Origin: Alphaproteobacteria bacterium
GTDB taxonomy: Bacteria; Pseudomonadota; Alphaproteobacteria; Puniceispirillales; Puniceispirillaceae
DNA: 15,572 nt
Direction of reading: 5' to 3'
NCBI GenBank assembly: GCA_011524805.1
Contig: WTJO01000008.1
Location: forward strand, 1-15,572
Below, piece by piece: positions 6,423-14,892 of the stretch. The notes beneath the pieces were generated by a model that was not told the origin of the DNA, made no database searches, and was given only the letters and a program-made list of their open reading frames with translations. The translations under genes and the position numbers were made by a program. The stretch's first letter is position 1. The number at the start of each line of letters is the position of its first letter.

Positions 6423-8552
6423 ATGGATGATGTTAAATGCCCTGTGATGCATGGCGGGCTTACCAGCAATAATACAACAGGCACTTCAAATAAGGACTGG
6501 TGGCCTAACCAGTTGAACCTGTCGATTTTGCACCAGCATGACAAAAAGACAAATCCATATGCAGAAAATTTTGATTATCGTGAGGCCTTCAAGACAATTG
6601 ACTATAAGGCGCTGAAACAGGATCTGCATGATCTGATGACAGATTCGCAAGCATGGTGGCCAGCAGATTATGGTCATTATGGTCCCTTCTTCATCCGTAT
6701 GACATGGCATGCCGCAGGCACCTACAGAACAGGTGATGGTCGTGGTGGCGGGGGCACAGGCGCCCAGCGTTTTGCACCGCTAAATTCATGGCCTGATAAT
6801 GGTAATCTGGATAAGGCGCGCCGTCTGTTATGGCCGGTAAAGAAAAAATATGGCAATAAAATCTCATGGGCTGATTTGCTGATTCTGGCCGGTAATGTGG
6901 CAATTGAATCAATGGGTGGCAAAACCTTTGGATTTGGTGGTGGCCGTCCTGATATATGGCATCCTGAAGAAGATATTCACTGGGGTGTGGAAACAGAATG
7001 GCTAGGCGATAATCGCTATGGCGATACACGCCAGTCGCTTGATAACCCGCTCGCTGCCGTGCAGATGGGGCTGATTTATGTAAACCCTGAAGGCCCGAAC
7101 GCCAACCCTGATCCCTTGCTGAGTGCGCAGGATGTGCGCGAGACTTTCGGGCGGATGGCGATGAATGATGAAGAGACTGTGGCGCTGGTCGCAGGTGGTC
7201 ATACCTTTGGTAAAGCTCATGGTGCAGGTGATCCTGAACTGGTAGGCGCAGAGCCTGAAGGCGCGCCGATGGAACAGATGGGTTTTGGCTGGAAAAATGC
7301 CCATGCTTCGGGTGTAGGTGTGGACACAACCACTTCAGGCATCGAAGGACCATGGACAGCCAATCCGACACAATGGGATAATGGCTATTTTGATATGCTG
7401 TTCAAATATGACTGGCAGCTGACAAAAAGCCCTGCAGGTGCGCATATCTGGCATCCTGTCGATCTTGAAGATGGGGATAAAGCCCCTGAGGTTGACGGTT
7501 CGGGCAACACGGTCACGCCAATGATGACAACAGCAGATATGGCGATGATTAAAGATCCAGCCTATCGCGCTATTTCAGAGCGGTTCCACAAAAATCCCGA
7601 ACAGTTCGCAGATGCCTTTGCCAGAGCATGGTTCAAGCTGCTGCATCGTGATATGGGGCCAAAAGTGCGCTATCTGGGCCCTGAAGTACCAGAAGAAGAG
7701 CTGATCTGGCAGGACCCTGTGCCGGCTGGCTCAACATCATATGATGTAGCCGCCGTGAAACAGGCAATCAAAGATAGCGGATTGAGCATTGCCGAGATGG
7801 TAGAAACCGCATGGGCATCTGCGTCAACCTATCGCGGCTCTGATATGCGTGGTGGTGCCAATGGGGCGCGCATCAGACTTGCCCCGCAAAAAGACTGGGA
7901 AGCCAACAAGCCGGCTCAGCTTGCAAAGGTGCTTGGTGTGCTTGAGCCTATTGCGGACGCTCATGGCGCCTCTGTTGCCGATGTGATCGTGCTGGCAGGT
8001 TCGGTTGGTATCGAGATGGCATCTGGCAAGGATGTCCCCTTTACCCCGGGTCGTGGTGATGCCTCTCAGGAGCAGACAGATATTGACTCATTTGCCGTGC
8101 TTGAGCCACTGGCAGACGGGTTCAGAAACTATCTGCAGAAAAATTTCAGCGTATCACCTGAAGAGATGATGCTGGATAGAGCTCAGCTTATGGGACTGAC
8201 AGCGTCCGAGATGACTGTGCTTACAGGCGGTCTGCGCTCACTAGGCATTTCTGCCGATGAGCGGGGCAGCTGGACAGATGGCAACAGCCTAGATAATGGC
8301 TGGTTTGATACCCTGCTTGATATGGATGTTGAATGGACAGCCACAGGCTCAAACAGCTATCAGGCAAAAGACAGAGCATCTGGCAAAGATGTACGTACCG
8401 CCAGCCGTGTCGATCTGGTCTTTGGTTCAAACTCACAGCTTCGCGCACTCGCCGAGCTATATGCCCAGAATGATAATCAGGATAAATTTGTAACTGATTT
8501 TATCGCTGCATGGGTAAAGGTGATGAATGCTGACAGGTTCGAGCTAGCCTAG
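6423..8552 (+). CDS. katG: Catalase-peroxidase KatG
   Basis: KatG is a bifunctional heme enzyme (EC 1.11.1.21) that dismutates hydrogen peroxide and oxidises donors. The 709-residue protein has the usual two peroxidase-like halves. Distal-pocket residues R92, W95 and H96 are seen in FFIRMTWHAAGTYR, and proximal heme ligand H260 in VAGGHTFGKAHG. The Trp-Tyr-Met adduct residues are all present: W95, Y219 (GLIYVNPEGPNA) and M245 (FGRMAMND). The C-terminal half repeats the fold without the heme site (ASTYRGSDMRGGANGARIRL). An in-frame ATG exists at 6402, but GGAG at 6411-6414 lies 8 bases before the ATG at 6423, which also gives the normal MDDVKCP-type start. It follows the Irr-like gene and ends 34 bases before a strong terminator. 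Nothing suggests loss of function. Confidence 0.98.
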   Translation: MDDVKCPVMHGGLTSNNTTGTSNKDWWPNQLNLSILHQHDKKTNPYAENFDYREAFKTIDYKALKQDLHDLMTDSQAWWPADYGHYGPFFIRMTWHAAGTYRTGDGRGGGGTGAQRFAPLNSWPDNGNLDKARRLLWPVKKKYGNKISWADLLILAGNVAIESMGGKTFGFGGGRPDIWHPEEDIHWGVETEWLGDNRYGDTRQSLDNPLAAVQMGLIYVNPEGPNANPDPLLSAQDVRETFGRMAMNDEETVALVAGGHTFGKAHGAGDPELVGAEPEGAPMEQMGFGWKNAHASGVGVDTTTSGIEGPWTANPTQWDNGYFDMLFKYDWQLTKSPAGAHIWHPVDLEDGDKAPEVDGSGNTVTPMMTTADMAMIKDPAYRAISERFHKNPEQFADAFARAWFKLLHRDMGPKVRYLGPEVPEEELIWQDPVPAGSTSYDVAAVKQAIKDSGLSIAEMVETAWASASTYRGSDMRGGANGARIRLAPQKDWEANKPAQLAKVLGVLEPIADAHGASVADVIVLAGSVGIEMASGKDVPFTPGRGDASQEQTDIDSFAVLEPLADGFRNYLQKNFSVSPEEMMLDRAQLMGLTASEMTVLTGGLRSLGISADERGSWTDGNSLDNGWFDTLLDMDVEWTATGSNSYQAKDRASGKDVRTASRVDLVFGSNSQLRALAELYAQNDNQDKFVTDFIAAWVKVMNADRFELA

Positions 8553-8586
8553 ACAAGACGCGTTTTTATTGCGAAAAATCTGAAAG

Positions 8587-8615
8587 ACAGCCTGAACGTG
8601 GTTCAGGCTGTTTTT
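8587..8615 (+). terminator. Rho-independent terminator of katG
   Basis: A perfect 10-bp stem ACAGCCTGAA/TTCAGGCTGT closes a 5-base loop and is followed directly by a run of T (five including the last stem base). It lies 34 bases after the katG stop and 9 bases from the stop of glucokinase, which converges from the right. The leftward T-tail is poor, so it mainly serves katG. Confidence 0.9.
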
Positions 8616-8623
8616 GTATATCT

Positions 8624-9586
8624 TCAGATATGGCGATGGCCAAGTGTGCCATTATCAAGCGCCGCCGCCGCACCCCGCACCCCCGAATGGGGGTCATCCA
8701 GCAGATAGACAGGTACATCTGAGATAAAGTCGGAAAATTTATCATGCTGGCTGATACGCTCTATAAACTGGCTTTTATCGATAAAGCTGACCAGATGGGG
8801 TGTTATGCCGCCACAAATATAGACGCTATGCCGCGCGCCAAGCATCAAAATGGCATTGGCTATATAACTGCCCAGAAAATTTAGAAACTGGATAATCGCA
8901 TCTGTTGCATGGGGATCTGACTGGCCTGCCAGCCTGACAATTTCGGCCGCATTAATCAGGGATGGGGGGCTGGCAAAATGCTGATATAGCGTCTCAAGTC
9001 CTCTGCCGCTAAGAACATCCTCTGCCACCAGCCTGCTATGGCTATCTGATGACAGGCTGTCTCTTATGTGGGCGATGAGCGCTTCTTCCTGTTTGGTCTG
9101 TGCGCTCAGCCCTATCTGCCCACCTTCTGTTTCAAGTGGCAACATATCTGTGCCTGTATCAATAAGTGCAGAAAAGCCAAGTCCGGTGCCAGGTCCCAGC
9201 ACCGCAATCGGGCTTTTTTCAACAGGCCTGCCAGCGCGCAAGCAGATAAGCCTGTCTTTCGGTGCATCTGGCACAGATAGCGCCTGTGCGGTAAAATCAT
9301 TTATCACGGTAAGCTGTGATAGCGAGAATTGTGTCTTTATCTGCTGTTTGGAAAATGACCAGTCATTATTGGATAAATCAACCCTGTCCTCAGATACAGG
9401 TCCGGCAACTGCCAGCCCCATCCGGTGCGGTGATGGCAGGCTATGTTGGGTTATATACTCTGCTATCGCCGCCTCTAAAGAGGGGAAATCGGCGCATAGA
9501 CAAGATATAGGCGCAGACAGGCCGTCTGCCTCACTATGGGCAAAACGAACATTTGTACCGCCAATATCTGCTACCAGATCAACCAT
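8624..9586 (-). CDS. glk: Glucokinase (Glk family)
   Basis: Glucokinase phosphorylates free glucose to glucose-6-phosphate with ATP in the cytosol. The 320-residue protein fits the bacterial Glk family in length and motif order: phosphate-binding DIGGTN (7-12), SNNDWSF (72-78), catalytic aspartate D97 in INDFTAQALSVP, GPGTGLG (131-137), EGGQ (154-157), an AEDVLSGRGLETLY segment, and CGGI near the C-terminus. The sugar-binding EGGH motif of E. coli Glk reads EGGQ here; the CAG codon is clear in the sequence. An AAGGGA ribosome site lies about 8 bases upstream of the ATG. It starts 22 bases after the short-chain dehydrogenase gene and is probably the last gene of that leftward operon. Confidence 0.93.
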   Translation of the reverse strand: MVDLVADIGGTNVRFAHSEADGLSAPISCLCADFPSLEAAIAEYITQHSLPSPHRMGLAVAGPVSEDRVDLSNNDWSFSKQQIKTQFSLSQLTVINDFTAQALSVPDAPKDRLICLRAGRPVEKSPIAVLGPGTGLGFSALIDTGTDMLPLETEGGQIGLSAQTKQEEALIAHIRDSLSSDSHSRLVAEDVLSGRGLETLYQHFASPPSLINAAEIVRLAGQSDPHATDAIIQFLNFLGSYIANAILMLGARHSVYICGGITPHLVSFIDKSQFIERISQHDKFSDFISDVPVYLLDDPHSGVRGAAAALDNGTLGHRHI

Positions 9587-9608
9587 CTAACATCCCTTTT
9601 TTCGATAT

Positions 9609-10373
9609 CTAGCTTCGCAGGGCTGGCAGGCCAACACCGGTAGCTTCAAATCCGCCATCAACAGACAGGGTCTGGCCGGTTATATAGCTTGCTTTGTGGG
9701 ATGCCAGAAAATAAATAGCTTCGGCAATTTCTGATTCATTCCCATATCTGTTTAGCGGTATCGCATCATGATAGGCATCAATAATATCCTGAGTATGTAC
9801 TGCCATTGCCAGCTTGGTTCTGACAGGTCCCGGACAGACACAATTTACCCTGATGCCAAATTCGCCCAGCTCGACCGCCTGTTGCTGGGTAAGCTGGATA
9901 ACACCTGCCTTTGAGGTGCCATAGGCGACCCGCAAGGTAGAGGCGCGCAAGCCCGAAATAGAGCCAATATTTACAATCGCCCCTCTGGTCTGTTTCAGAT
10001 AGGGGGTAGCGGCCTGACTACATAAAAACACCCCGTCCAGATTTGTGCCCATCACCGCGCGCCAGCGGGTAAAATCGGTATCTTCGATAGGGCCGAAATC
10101 GGCAATCCCTGCATTATTTACCAGCACATCAATCTGCCCATAGCCGGAGATGACGCTATCTATCATACTGGCAATCTGATCAGGCTGTGAGATATCGCAC
10201 TCGATTGCCAGCACATCACCTAGCTGTTCTTTTGCGTCTGCAAGCGCATCGGCATCATAATCTACAAGCACGGGACGGAGGCCATTTGCTTTCATCTTCT
10301 GTGCTGTGGCCAGCCCGATGCCACGCGCCGAGCCAGTGATGATAGCTATTTTATCTTTGTCTGAATTGGTCAT
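9609..10373 (-). CDS. Short-chain dehydrogenase/reductase, probably NAD-dependent
   Basis: This is a classical SDR of 254 residues from the chosen start. It shows TGSARGIG (13-20, the TGxxxGxG cofactor loop), NNAG (86-89), N111, and the catalytic triad S138, Y151 and K155 (YGTSK). It ends in the ITGQTLSVDGGF signature. An aspartate (D38) at the end of the second strand favours NAD(H) over NADP(H). The substrate is not determined by sequence; sugar or polyol is inferred from its neighbours. An upstream ATG at 10397 is possible, but the shorter start gives the usual distance to the glycine loop and has AGAGAC nearby; neither ribosome site is strong. It follows the Gfo/Idh gene and precedes glk. 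Confidence 0.9.
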   Translation of the reverse strand: MTNSDKDKIAIITGSARGIGLATAQKMKANGLRPVLVDYDADALADAKEQLGDVLAIECDISQPDQIASMIDSVISGYGQIDVLVNNAGIADFGPIEDTDFTRWRAVMGTNLDGVFLCSQAATPYLKQTRGAIVNIGSISGLRASTLRVAYGTSKAGVIQLTQQQAVELGEFGIRVNCVCPGPVRTKLAMAVHTQDIIDAYHDAIPLNRYGNESEIAEAIYFLASHKASYITGQTLSVDGGFEATGVGLPALRS

Positions 10374-10412
10374 CTTGTCTCTGCTTTTTCTGTTCATGCG
10401 GGAATAGCTGGT

Positions 10413-11510
10413 CTATAGCTCATCCATATAGACAGCCCGTTTCTCTGTGGCAGATATCTGGGCTGCCTGCCCCATTTTAACAGCCATCATCCCGTCTTCA
10501 AGGCTTACCGCAGGATCAATTTTTTCAGTTACGGTTTTTGTGAATTCAAGATGCTGATAATAGGTAGAGCCTGCATGATCGCCAGCTATCATCAGATTTT
10601 CGTCAATATCGCAATAGATGGTCTCATTCTGTTTTCTGGCACGCGGGCTTAGTTCAAGTTTGGGACGTGGCAGGGTGGACAGATCATCTGGCCAGAAACG
10701 CGCGGCGGCAGGCACAAAAGCCTCAGCCTTGCCATCTGCGCCAATAGCACAGATACGTTCCTGATAGGCAGCGCCTTCTGCAAACATGCATAATTCCAGC
10801 ATGGCGCGCGCCTGATTTTCAAATTCGACAATCACATAGCCATGATCCCAGATATCAGGCACCTTGCCATCATAACGCTCATCTAGATGATTATGCGCCT
10901 GACCTGCCATGCTCATAATATAATGTGGCTCGGCACCAATAATCAGCCGCATCAGATCAAAAAAATGACAGCATTTCTCGACAAAGGTGCCGCCGGACTG
11001 TGCATTAAATCTGTTCCAGTCCCCGACTTTCTCCAGAAAGGGAAAGCGATGTTCGGTGATAGACAGCATGCGGATATCACCGCAAAATGCGCCGGCTCTA
11101 TCTATCAACGCGGCAACTGGCGGCATATAGCGATATTCCATCCCGACCCAGACAGGCGCATCATAGCTTTTGATCAACTGTTTGATTGTGGCTTCATCTG
11201 CTGTGTCTGTATAAAGCGGCTTTTCACATAAGATTGGCAAGGTGCGCATTGATGCTATTTCGCGTAGCTGGTCTGCATGACAGAAATTGGGGCTGGTAAT
11301 AACCAGCGCATCTAGCGCATCTATCTGCAATAGCGCATCAAGCGAAGAGGCAAATTCGGCCTCAGGGGCAAGCTGTGCGCATTGGGCGCGCATATTTTCA
11401 TCAGGCTCGAAAATGGCGGCAATGCTGCACCCGTCAATCAGCTTGAGATTGCGGATATGTTCCTGTCCCATCATGCCGCATCCAACAAATCCGTATCTTA
11501 CCTGCTTCAT
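10413..11510 (-). CDS. Gfo/Idh/MocA-family dehydrogenase
   Basis: The family oxidises or reduces sugars, inositols and related compounds with NAD(P). The 365-residue protein has an N-terminal Rossmann fold with GCGMMG (10-15), the conserved CEKPL segment with catalytic K97, and the second-domain pattern GGTFVEKCCHFFDLMRL with H182 and D185. These are the usual lysine, histidine and aspartate of active members. The substrate is unknown. Inositol, glucose, glucoside or a keto-sugar are all possible; ThuB-type trehalose oxidation in rhizobia is one precedent for a member next to an alpha-glucoside transporter. It heads the leftward set with the SDR (38 bases to the chosen SDR start) and glk, and diverges from the aldo-keto reductase across about 215 bases containing inverted repeats. 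Confidence 0.92.
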   Translation of the reverse strand: MKQVRYGFVGCGMMGQEHIRNLKLIDGCSIAAIFEPDENMRAQCAQLAPEAEFASSLDALLQIDALDALVITSPNFCHADQLREIASMRTLPILCEKPLYTDTADEATIKQLIKSYDAPVWVGMEYRYMPPVAALIDRAGAFCGDIRMLSITEHRFPFLEKVGDWNRFNAQSGGTFVEKCCHFFDLMRLIIGAEPHYIMSMAGQAHNHLDERYDGKVPDIWDHGYVIVEFENQARAMLELCMFAEGAAYQERICAIGADGKAEAFVPAAARFWPDDLSTLPRPKLELSPRARKQNETIYCDIDENLMIAGDHAGSTYYQHLEFTKTVTEKIDPAVSLEDGMMAVKMGQAAQISATEKRAVYMDEL

Positions 11511-11524
11511 ATTGATGTCTCTTT

Positions 11525-11557
11525 GATGCTAGATTATGTAATATGCTTGCCAGCATC
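11525..11557. promoter_or_regulatory. Inverted repeat upstream of the Gfo/Idh gene
   Basis: GATGCT (11525-11530) and AGCATC (11552-11557) are exact inverted copies 21 bases apart, with a smaller ATTA-TG-TAAT symmetric element between them. The element starts about 14 bases upstream of the Gfo/Idh start codon, a position suited to repressor binding. No regulator is assigned. Confidence 0.25.
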
Positions 11558-11679
11558 TGAATATGTACTGGCCACTGGCACTGCTTAGATATAGTCTGTT
11601 TTCACTGTCACGTCATCATGGTTATTATCATGGATAAGCTGAAATATAGCCATTCTATGTCCAGATGTGATAGAGGATA

Positions 11680-11698
11680 GGCGAAGTTATTATTCGCC
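11680..11698. promoter_or_regulatory. Inverted repeat just upstream of the aldo-keto reductase gene
   Basis: GGCGAA and TTCGCC are exact inverted copies around the 7-base loop GTTATTA. Flanking ATAG and CTAT can extend the pairing with a small bulge. It ends 16 bases before the GAGGAA ribosome site. It could be an operator or a leader hairpin limiting translation; no T-run follows, so it is not a standard terminator. Confidence 0.35.
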
Positions 11699-11727
11699 AC
11701 CTATATCAAAGATTGAGGAACATAGAA

Positions 11728-12627
11728 ATGCAGATGACACGAACACAGCTTACAGACGAGATTGATGTTAGCCGTCTAATTTATGGTATGTGGCGTCTTA
11801 TTGATGATGGTGATGATAGCCCGAAAACAGTTCAGGCAAAGCTGGAGGCCTGTCTTGAACAGCAGATAACCACCATGGATCAGGCCGATATTTATGGTGA
11901 TTATGGCTCTGAGGCTGCTTTTGGCAAGATGCTGGCACAGGCACCTCATCTCAAAGACAAAATAGAGATTATTACAAAATGCGATATCTGTCTGATATCA
12001 GATAAACACCCTGACCATCGCGTAAAATTCTATGATACCAGCGCCGAATATATCACTGCACAGGTGGATAATTCGCTTACGCTGATGGGGGTTGAGAAGA
12101 TTGATGTGCTATTACTGCACCGCCCAGACCTGATGATGGATCATCATGATACAGGGCGCGCTCTGGACAGGCTGGTTGAAGACGGCAAAGTCGGCGGCAT
12201 TGGCGTGTCAAACTTTAAGCCATGGGATATAAGCCTGCTTCAATCTGCTATGCATACGCCTATCTGCACCAACCAGATTGAGATAAGCCTGTCTGCGCAT
12301 CATGCATTTACAAATGGGGATATTGCCTTTTGTCAGGAACATCAGATTGTGCCGATGGCATGGTCACCACTTGGCGGCGGGACATTAATGACAGGCCAGA
12401 ATACAGAACTATCACAAATGCTAAATGATATGGCCACAGAATTTGGTACCAGCCCTGCGGCAGTTGCCATTGCATGGTTGCTTGCCCATCCTTCTGGTAT
12501 TCTGCCTGTGATGGGCAGTAACAATCTTGAGCGTATCGCCGGATTTTCAGATGCGCTCTCTATCACGCTTGACAGGCAAAGCTGGTATCAGCTTTATACC
12601 GCTGCGCTTGGGCATGAAGTGCCATAA
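11728..12627 (+). CDS. Aldo-keto reductase, YdhF-like
   Basis: Aldo-keto reductases reduce carbonyls with NAD(P)H on a TIM barrel. The 299-residue protein resembles E. coli YdhF (298 residues) from end to end: GMWRLID near the start, MDQADIYGDYGSEAAFG with catalytic D51 and Y56, TKCD with K84, LLLHRPDLMMD with H131, SNFKPWDISLLQS, TNQIEISL, MAWSPLGGG and the closing AALGHEVP. The full Asp-Tyr-Lys-His tetrad is present. The frame opens at a TTG (11713), but that codon overlaps the ribosome site GAGGAA (11715-11720), so the ATG 7 bases further is the start. The substrate of YdhF is not well defined. Here a sugar aldehyde or ketose role is inferred from the neighbouring sugar genes. Confidence 0.92.
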   Translation: MQMTRTQLTDEIDVSRLIYGMWRLIDDGDDSPKTVQAKLEACLEQQITTMDQADIYGDYGSEAAFGKMLAQAPHLKDKIEIITKCDICLISDKHPDHRVKFYDTSAEYITAQVDNSLTLMGVEKIDVLLLHRPDLMMDHHDTGRALDRLVEDGKVGGIGVSNFKPWDISLLQSAMHTPICTNQIEISLSAHHAFTNGDIAFCQEHQIVPMAWSPLGGGTLMTGQNTELSQMLNDMATEFGTSPAAVAIAWLLAHPSGILPVMGSNNLERIAGFSDALSITLDRQSWYQLYTAALGHEVP

Positions 12628-12640
12628 TGCGCATTCTATC

Positions 12641-12656
12641 TATCTGCTGGCAGATA
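12641..12656. promoter_or_regulatory. 16-base near-palindrome between the aldo-keto reductase and transporter genes
   Basis: TATCTGC and GCAGATA are perfect inverted arms around two bases. As RNA it would be a 6-bp stem with a CTGG loop but no T-run, so it is a poor terminator. As DNA it has operator-like symmetry, about 110 bases upstream of the first EamA gene. Its function is unknown. Confidence 0.25.
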
Positions 12657-12767
12657 TAAACATCTTGCCTTAGCCCCGAAATAGGCGCTTACTTTTTAGC
12701 TATGCCTGATACAGACAGCGCTACCTTATGTATTGGCTGATTATATCTGAAAATATAAGGTTCACAT

Positions 12768-13649
12768 TTGTTTACAGAGTTCCGATTTGCCTCGCCCCTC
12801 AGGCTTGCAATCCTGTTTATGCTGACAGGCGGCGTTTCTGTAACCTTCATGCAGGCAGGGGTGAAGGTGTTAAGTGACGAGTTGCACCCCTTTATCATTA
12901 CCTTTTTCAGAGCGTTTCTGGTGCTGATTATTCTGATGCCTGTGATCTTTCATTCAGGCGTATCTGTGCTGGCAACTTCGTCTGTTAAATTACAGGTAAT
13001 TCGCGGGCTGGTTGGCGGGTCCGGTATGGTGTGCGTATTCACAGGGCTAAGCCTTATATCACTGGCCGAAGCGACAACCCTGCTTTTTACCGTGCCTATT
13101 TTTACCACTGTGATGTCTGTGCTGTTTCTATCCGAGAAGGTCGGGATCAGACGCTGGCTGGCGATTATCGCAGGCTTTTGCGGTACGCTGGTTGTTATGC
13201 GGCCGGATGTCTCTATCAGCTTTGGTCATTTGCTATTGATATATGCGGCTCTGGCATGGGCGTTATCTGTGTTGATCGCCAAAAAGCTGACTCAGAAAGA
13301 TAATGTACTGTCGATTACCTTCTGGCAGGCGGCAGGCAGCGTGCCTATTGCCTTTATTCTGGGGCTGACTGTCTGGGACTGGCCGTCTTTTGATCAGCTT
13401 TACTGGCTGTTCGGCATAGCCGGTCTTGGCACTATCGGGCATATGATGTTCTATGCTGCCCTGCAAAGGGGTGATGTATCCTTTATCATGCCGCTGGATT
13501 ATTTGCGGATAATCTGGTCTGCTGCACTGGGCTATCTGCTATTTGGTGATATGCCTACCATCGGGCTATTTATCGGGGGCGCGATGATTATTGGTGCAAC
13601 CAGCTTTATCAGCTATCGTGAAATGCGTATCCGTGCCGGCAAAGGCTGA
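12768..13649 (+). CDS. EamA-family (DMT superfamily) transporter, first of a pair
   Basis: The 293-residue protein is almost entirely hydrophobic and fits ten membrane helices as two five-helix EamA repeats. Typical features are the ATTLLFTVPIFTTVMSVLFLSEKVGIRRW stretch closing the first repeat's helices 3-4, followed by GTLVVMRP, and the matching MPLDYLRIIWSAALGYLLFGD in the second. The family exports or imports small metabolites; the substrate cannot be predicted. I accept the TTG at 12768 as start because AAGG lies 7 bases upstream and the next methionine is inside the first helix. The stop is 7 bases before the next transporter gene, so the two are surely co-transcribed. Confidence 0.88.
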   Translation: MFTEFRFASPLRLAILFMLTGGVSVTFMQAGVKVLSDELHPFIITFFRAFLVLIILMPVIFHSGVSVLATSSVKLQVIRGLVGGSGMVCVFTGLSLISLAEATTLLFTVPIFTTVMSVLFLSEKVGIRRWLAIIAGFCGTLVVMRPDVSISFGHLLLIYAALAWALSVLIAKKLTQKDNVLSITFWQAAGSVPIAFILGLTVWDWPSFDQLYWLFGIAGLGTIGHMMFYAALQRGDVSFIMPLDYLRIIWSAALGYLLFGDMPTIGLFIGGAMIIGATSFISYREMRIRAGKG

Positions 13650-13656
13650 TCAACAC

Positions 13657-14556
13657 ATGCGAACCCTGTCTGACAATATTCATAGTGCCATGCTGGCAAC
13701 AGCCGCATCGCTAGTCTTTACGATTAATGACGGGCTGATGAAATATATTCTGGCTGAATTTGATCTGTTTGTGTCTCTTGCCATCAGAGGGCTGTTTGCA
13801 GTACCGATGCTGGTATTTTTCTATCTATATGAAAAGAATCTGTTTGTTCGGCTATCGCGTAGAGATAGCCTGCTTTTATGCGGGCGTGCAGCCGGCGAGA
13901 TGGGACTGACCTATTGTCTTCTGACAGCGCTGATACAGATGCCGCTTGCCACCCTTACCGCCCTGCTTCAATCCTCGCCGTTATTTCTGTCACTAGTAGC
14001 CTTTATCTTTTTTGGCGAGCGGTTTGGCTGGCGGCGATGGGTGACACTTGGTGTTGGCTATCTTGGCGTGCTTATCATCATCAGACCGTCAGAGACTGTG
14101 CCGCTATCTGCCGCACTGTTCGGGCTGGCCACGGTAATTTTTATTGTGATCCGGGACTGTCTGGCTCGGCTCTTATCGGACGAGGTGCCTACATTGCTAC
14201 CTGCCTTTGTGAATGTTATTGCGGTGATGATATTTGCATTTGTGATGACATCTGCTACGCCTCACAGCTGGTCTATGGGAAGCTGGTCACATATGATGAT
14301 TGGCGCCTATTTTGGGGCGGCGATCACCATTATCGTTGCCAATATGCTGATTGTCGGGATGATGCGCAAAGGTGATATCGGCTTTGTAAGCCAGTTCAGG
14401 TATTCGGCTATTCTGTTCTCGCTTATCGCTGGCTATCTGATGTTTGATGAATGGCCAGATATGCCAACCTTCTTCGGGGCGGTACTAATTATCGGTGCCG
14501 GCCTCTATAGCTTTTATCGTGAGCGCAAACACCAAAGCAAAACGGCAGGTGCATGA
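13657..14556 (+). CDS. EamA-family (DMT superfamily) transporter, second of a pair
   Basis: This 299-residue protein is also a ten-helix EamA type. It has LATLTALLQSSPLFLSLVAFIFFGERFGWRRW and then GVLIIIRPSE at the end of the first repeat, with QFRYSAILFSLIAGYLMFDEWPD in the second. The frame extends back to 13591, overlapping the first transporter. The ATG at 13657, just after the upstream stop and with AAGG about 11 bases before it, is the sensible start. Two adjacent members could be independent exporters or a paired transporter. They are clearly related but not recent duplicates, since many aligned positions differ. Confidence 0.88.
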   Translation: MRTLSDNIHSAMLATAASLVFTINDGLMKYILAEFDLFVSLAIRGLFAVPMLVFFYLYEKNLFVRLSRRDSLLLCGRAAGEMGLTYCLLTALIQMPLATLTALLQSSPLFLSLVAFIFFGERFGWRRWVTLGVGYLGVLIIIRPSETVPLSAALFGLATVIFIVIRDCLARLLSDEVPTLLPAFVNVIAVMIFAFVMTSATPHSWSMGSWSHMMIGAYFGAAITIIVANMLIVGMMRKGDIGFVSQFRYSAILFSLIAGYLMFDEWPDMPTFFGAVLIIGAGLYSFYRERKHQSKTAGA

Positions 14557-14892
14557 TATAGCCAGTCTGGCAATCCTGTATATTCAAAAGAATCAGTGCC
14601 GATCTACATTAGCAAATGTTGAAATAATTGACCCGCTTTTTTGCTATCTGGCAAAAGCTGGCTGAGTGACTCTATCTGAATGATTGGCATTTTTTTATCA
14701 TTAAATCAATAGAATAGAACTGCAATATAATGTTTTCAGTTGGCATGATACAGGCCATCTCAAACCGGCATAAAAATTCTTGGTGAATAAGTTGACGGTT
14801 CCAGATGGCAGGTGCTAGCGTTCACGGTGATTGAACATAGATTTGTTTGTGACTAGTCTGGTGTATTCACAATGATATTTTGGAGGAAAATC
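14557..14892 (+). other. Intergenic region and leader before the sugar-binding protein gene
   Basis: No convincing gene is seen in these 336 bases. A hairpin GCTTTT...AAAAGC (14635-14658; inner perfect arms TTTTGC/GCAAAA) could help end the transporter transcript, but no T-run follows directly. A possible promoter for the sugar-binding protein is TTGAAC (14831-14836), 17 bases, TAGTCT (14854-14859), about 35 bases before the start codon; its -10 is weak. Confidence 0.5.

Noticed and set aside
6691..7371. Leftward 226-codon frame opposite katG
   Set aside because: It lies wholly within the katG region that encodes the proximal histidine and adduct residues, has cysteine/histidine/proline-rich composition without domains, and no ribosome site was evident.
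9066..9590. Rightward 174-codon frame opposite glucokinase
   Set aside because: It is antisense to the motif-bearing part of glk and has no recognisable domain; typical shadow frame.
13878..14375. Rightward 165-codon frame inside the second EamA gene
   Set aside because: It is an out-of-frame reading within a clear ten-helix transporter gene, rich in cysteine and without membrane pattern.
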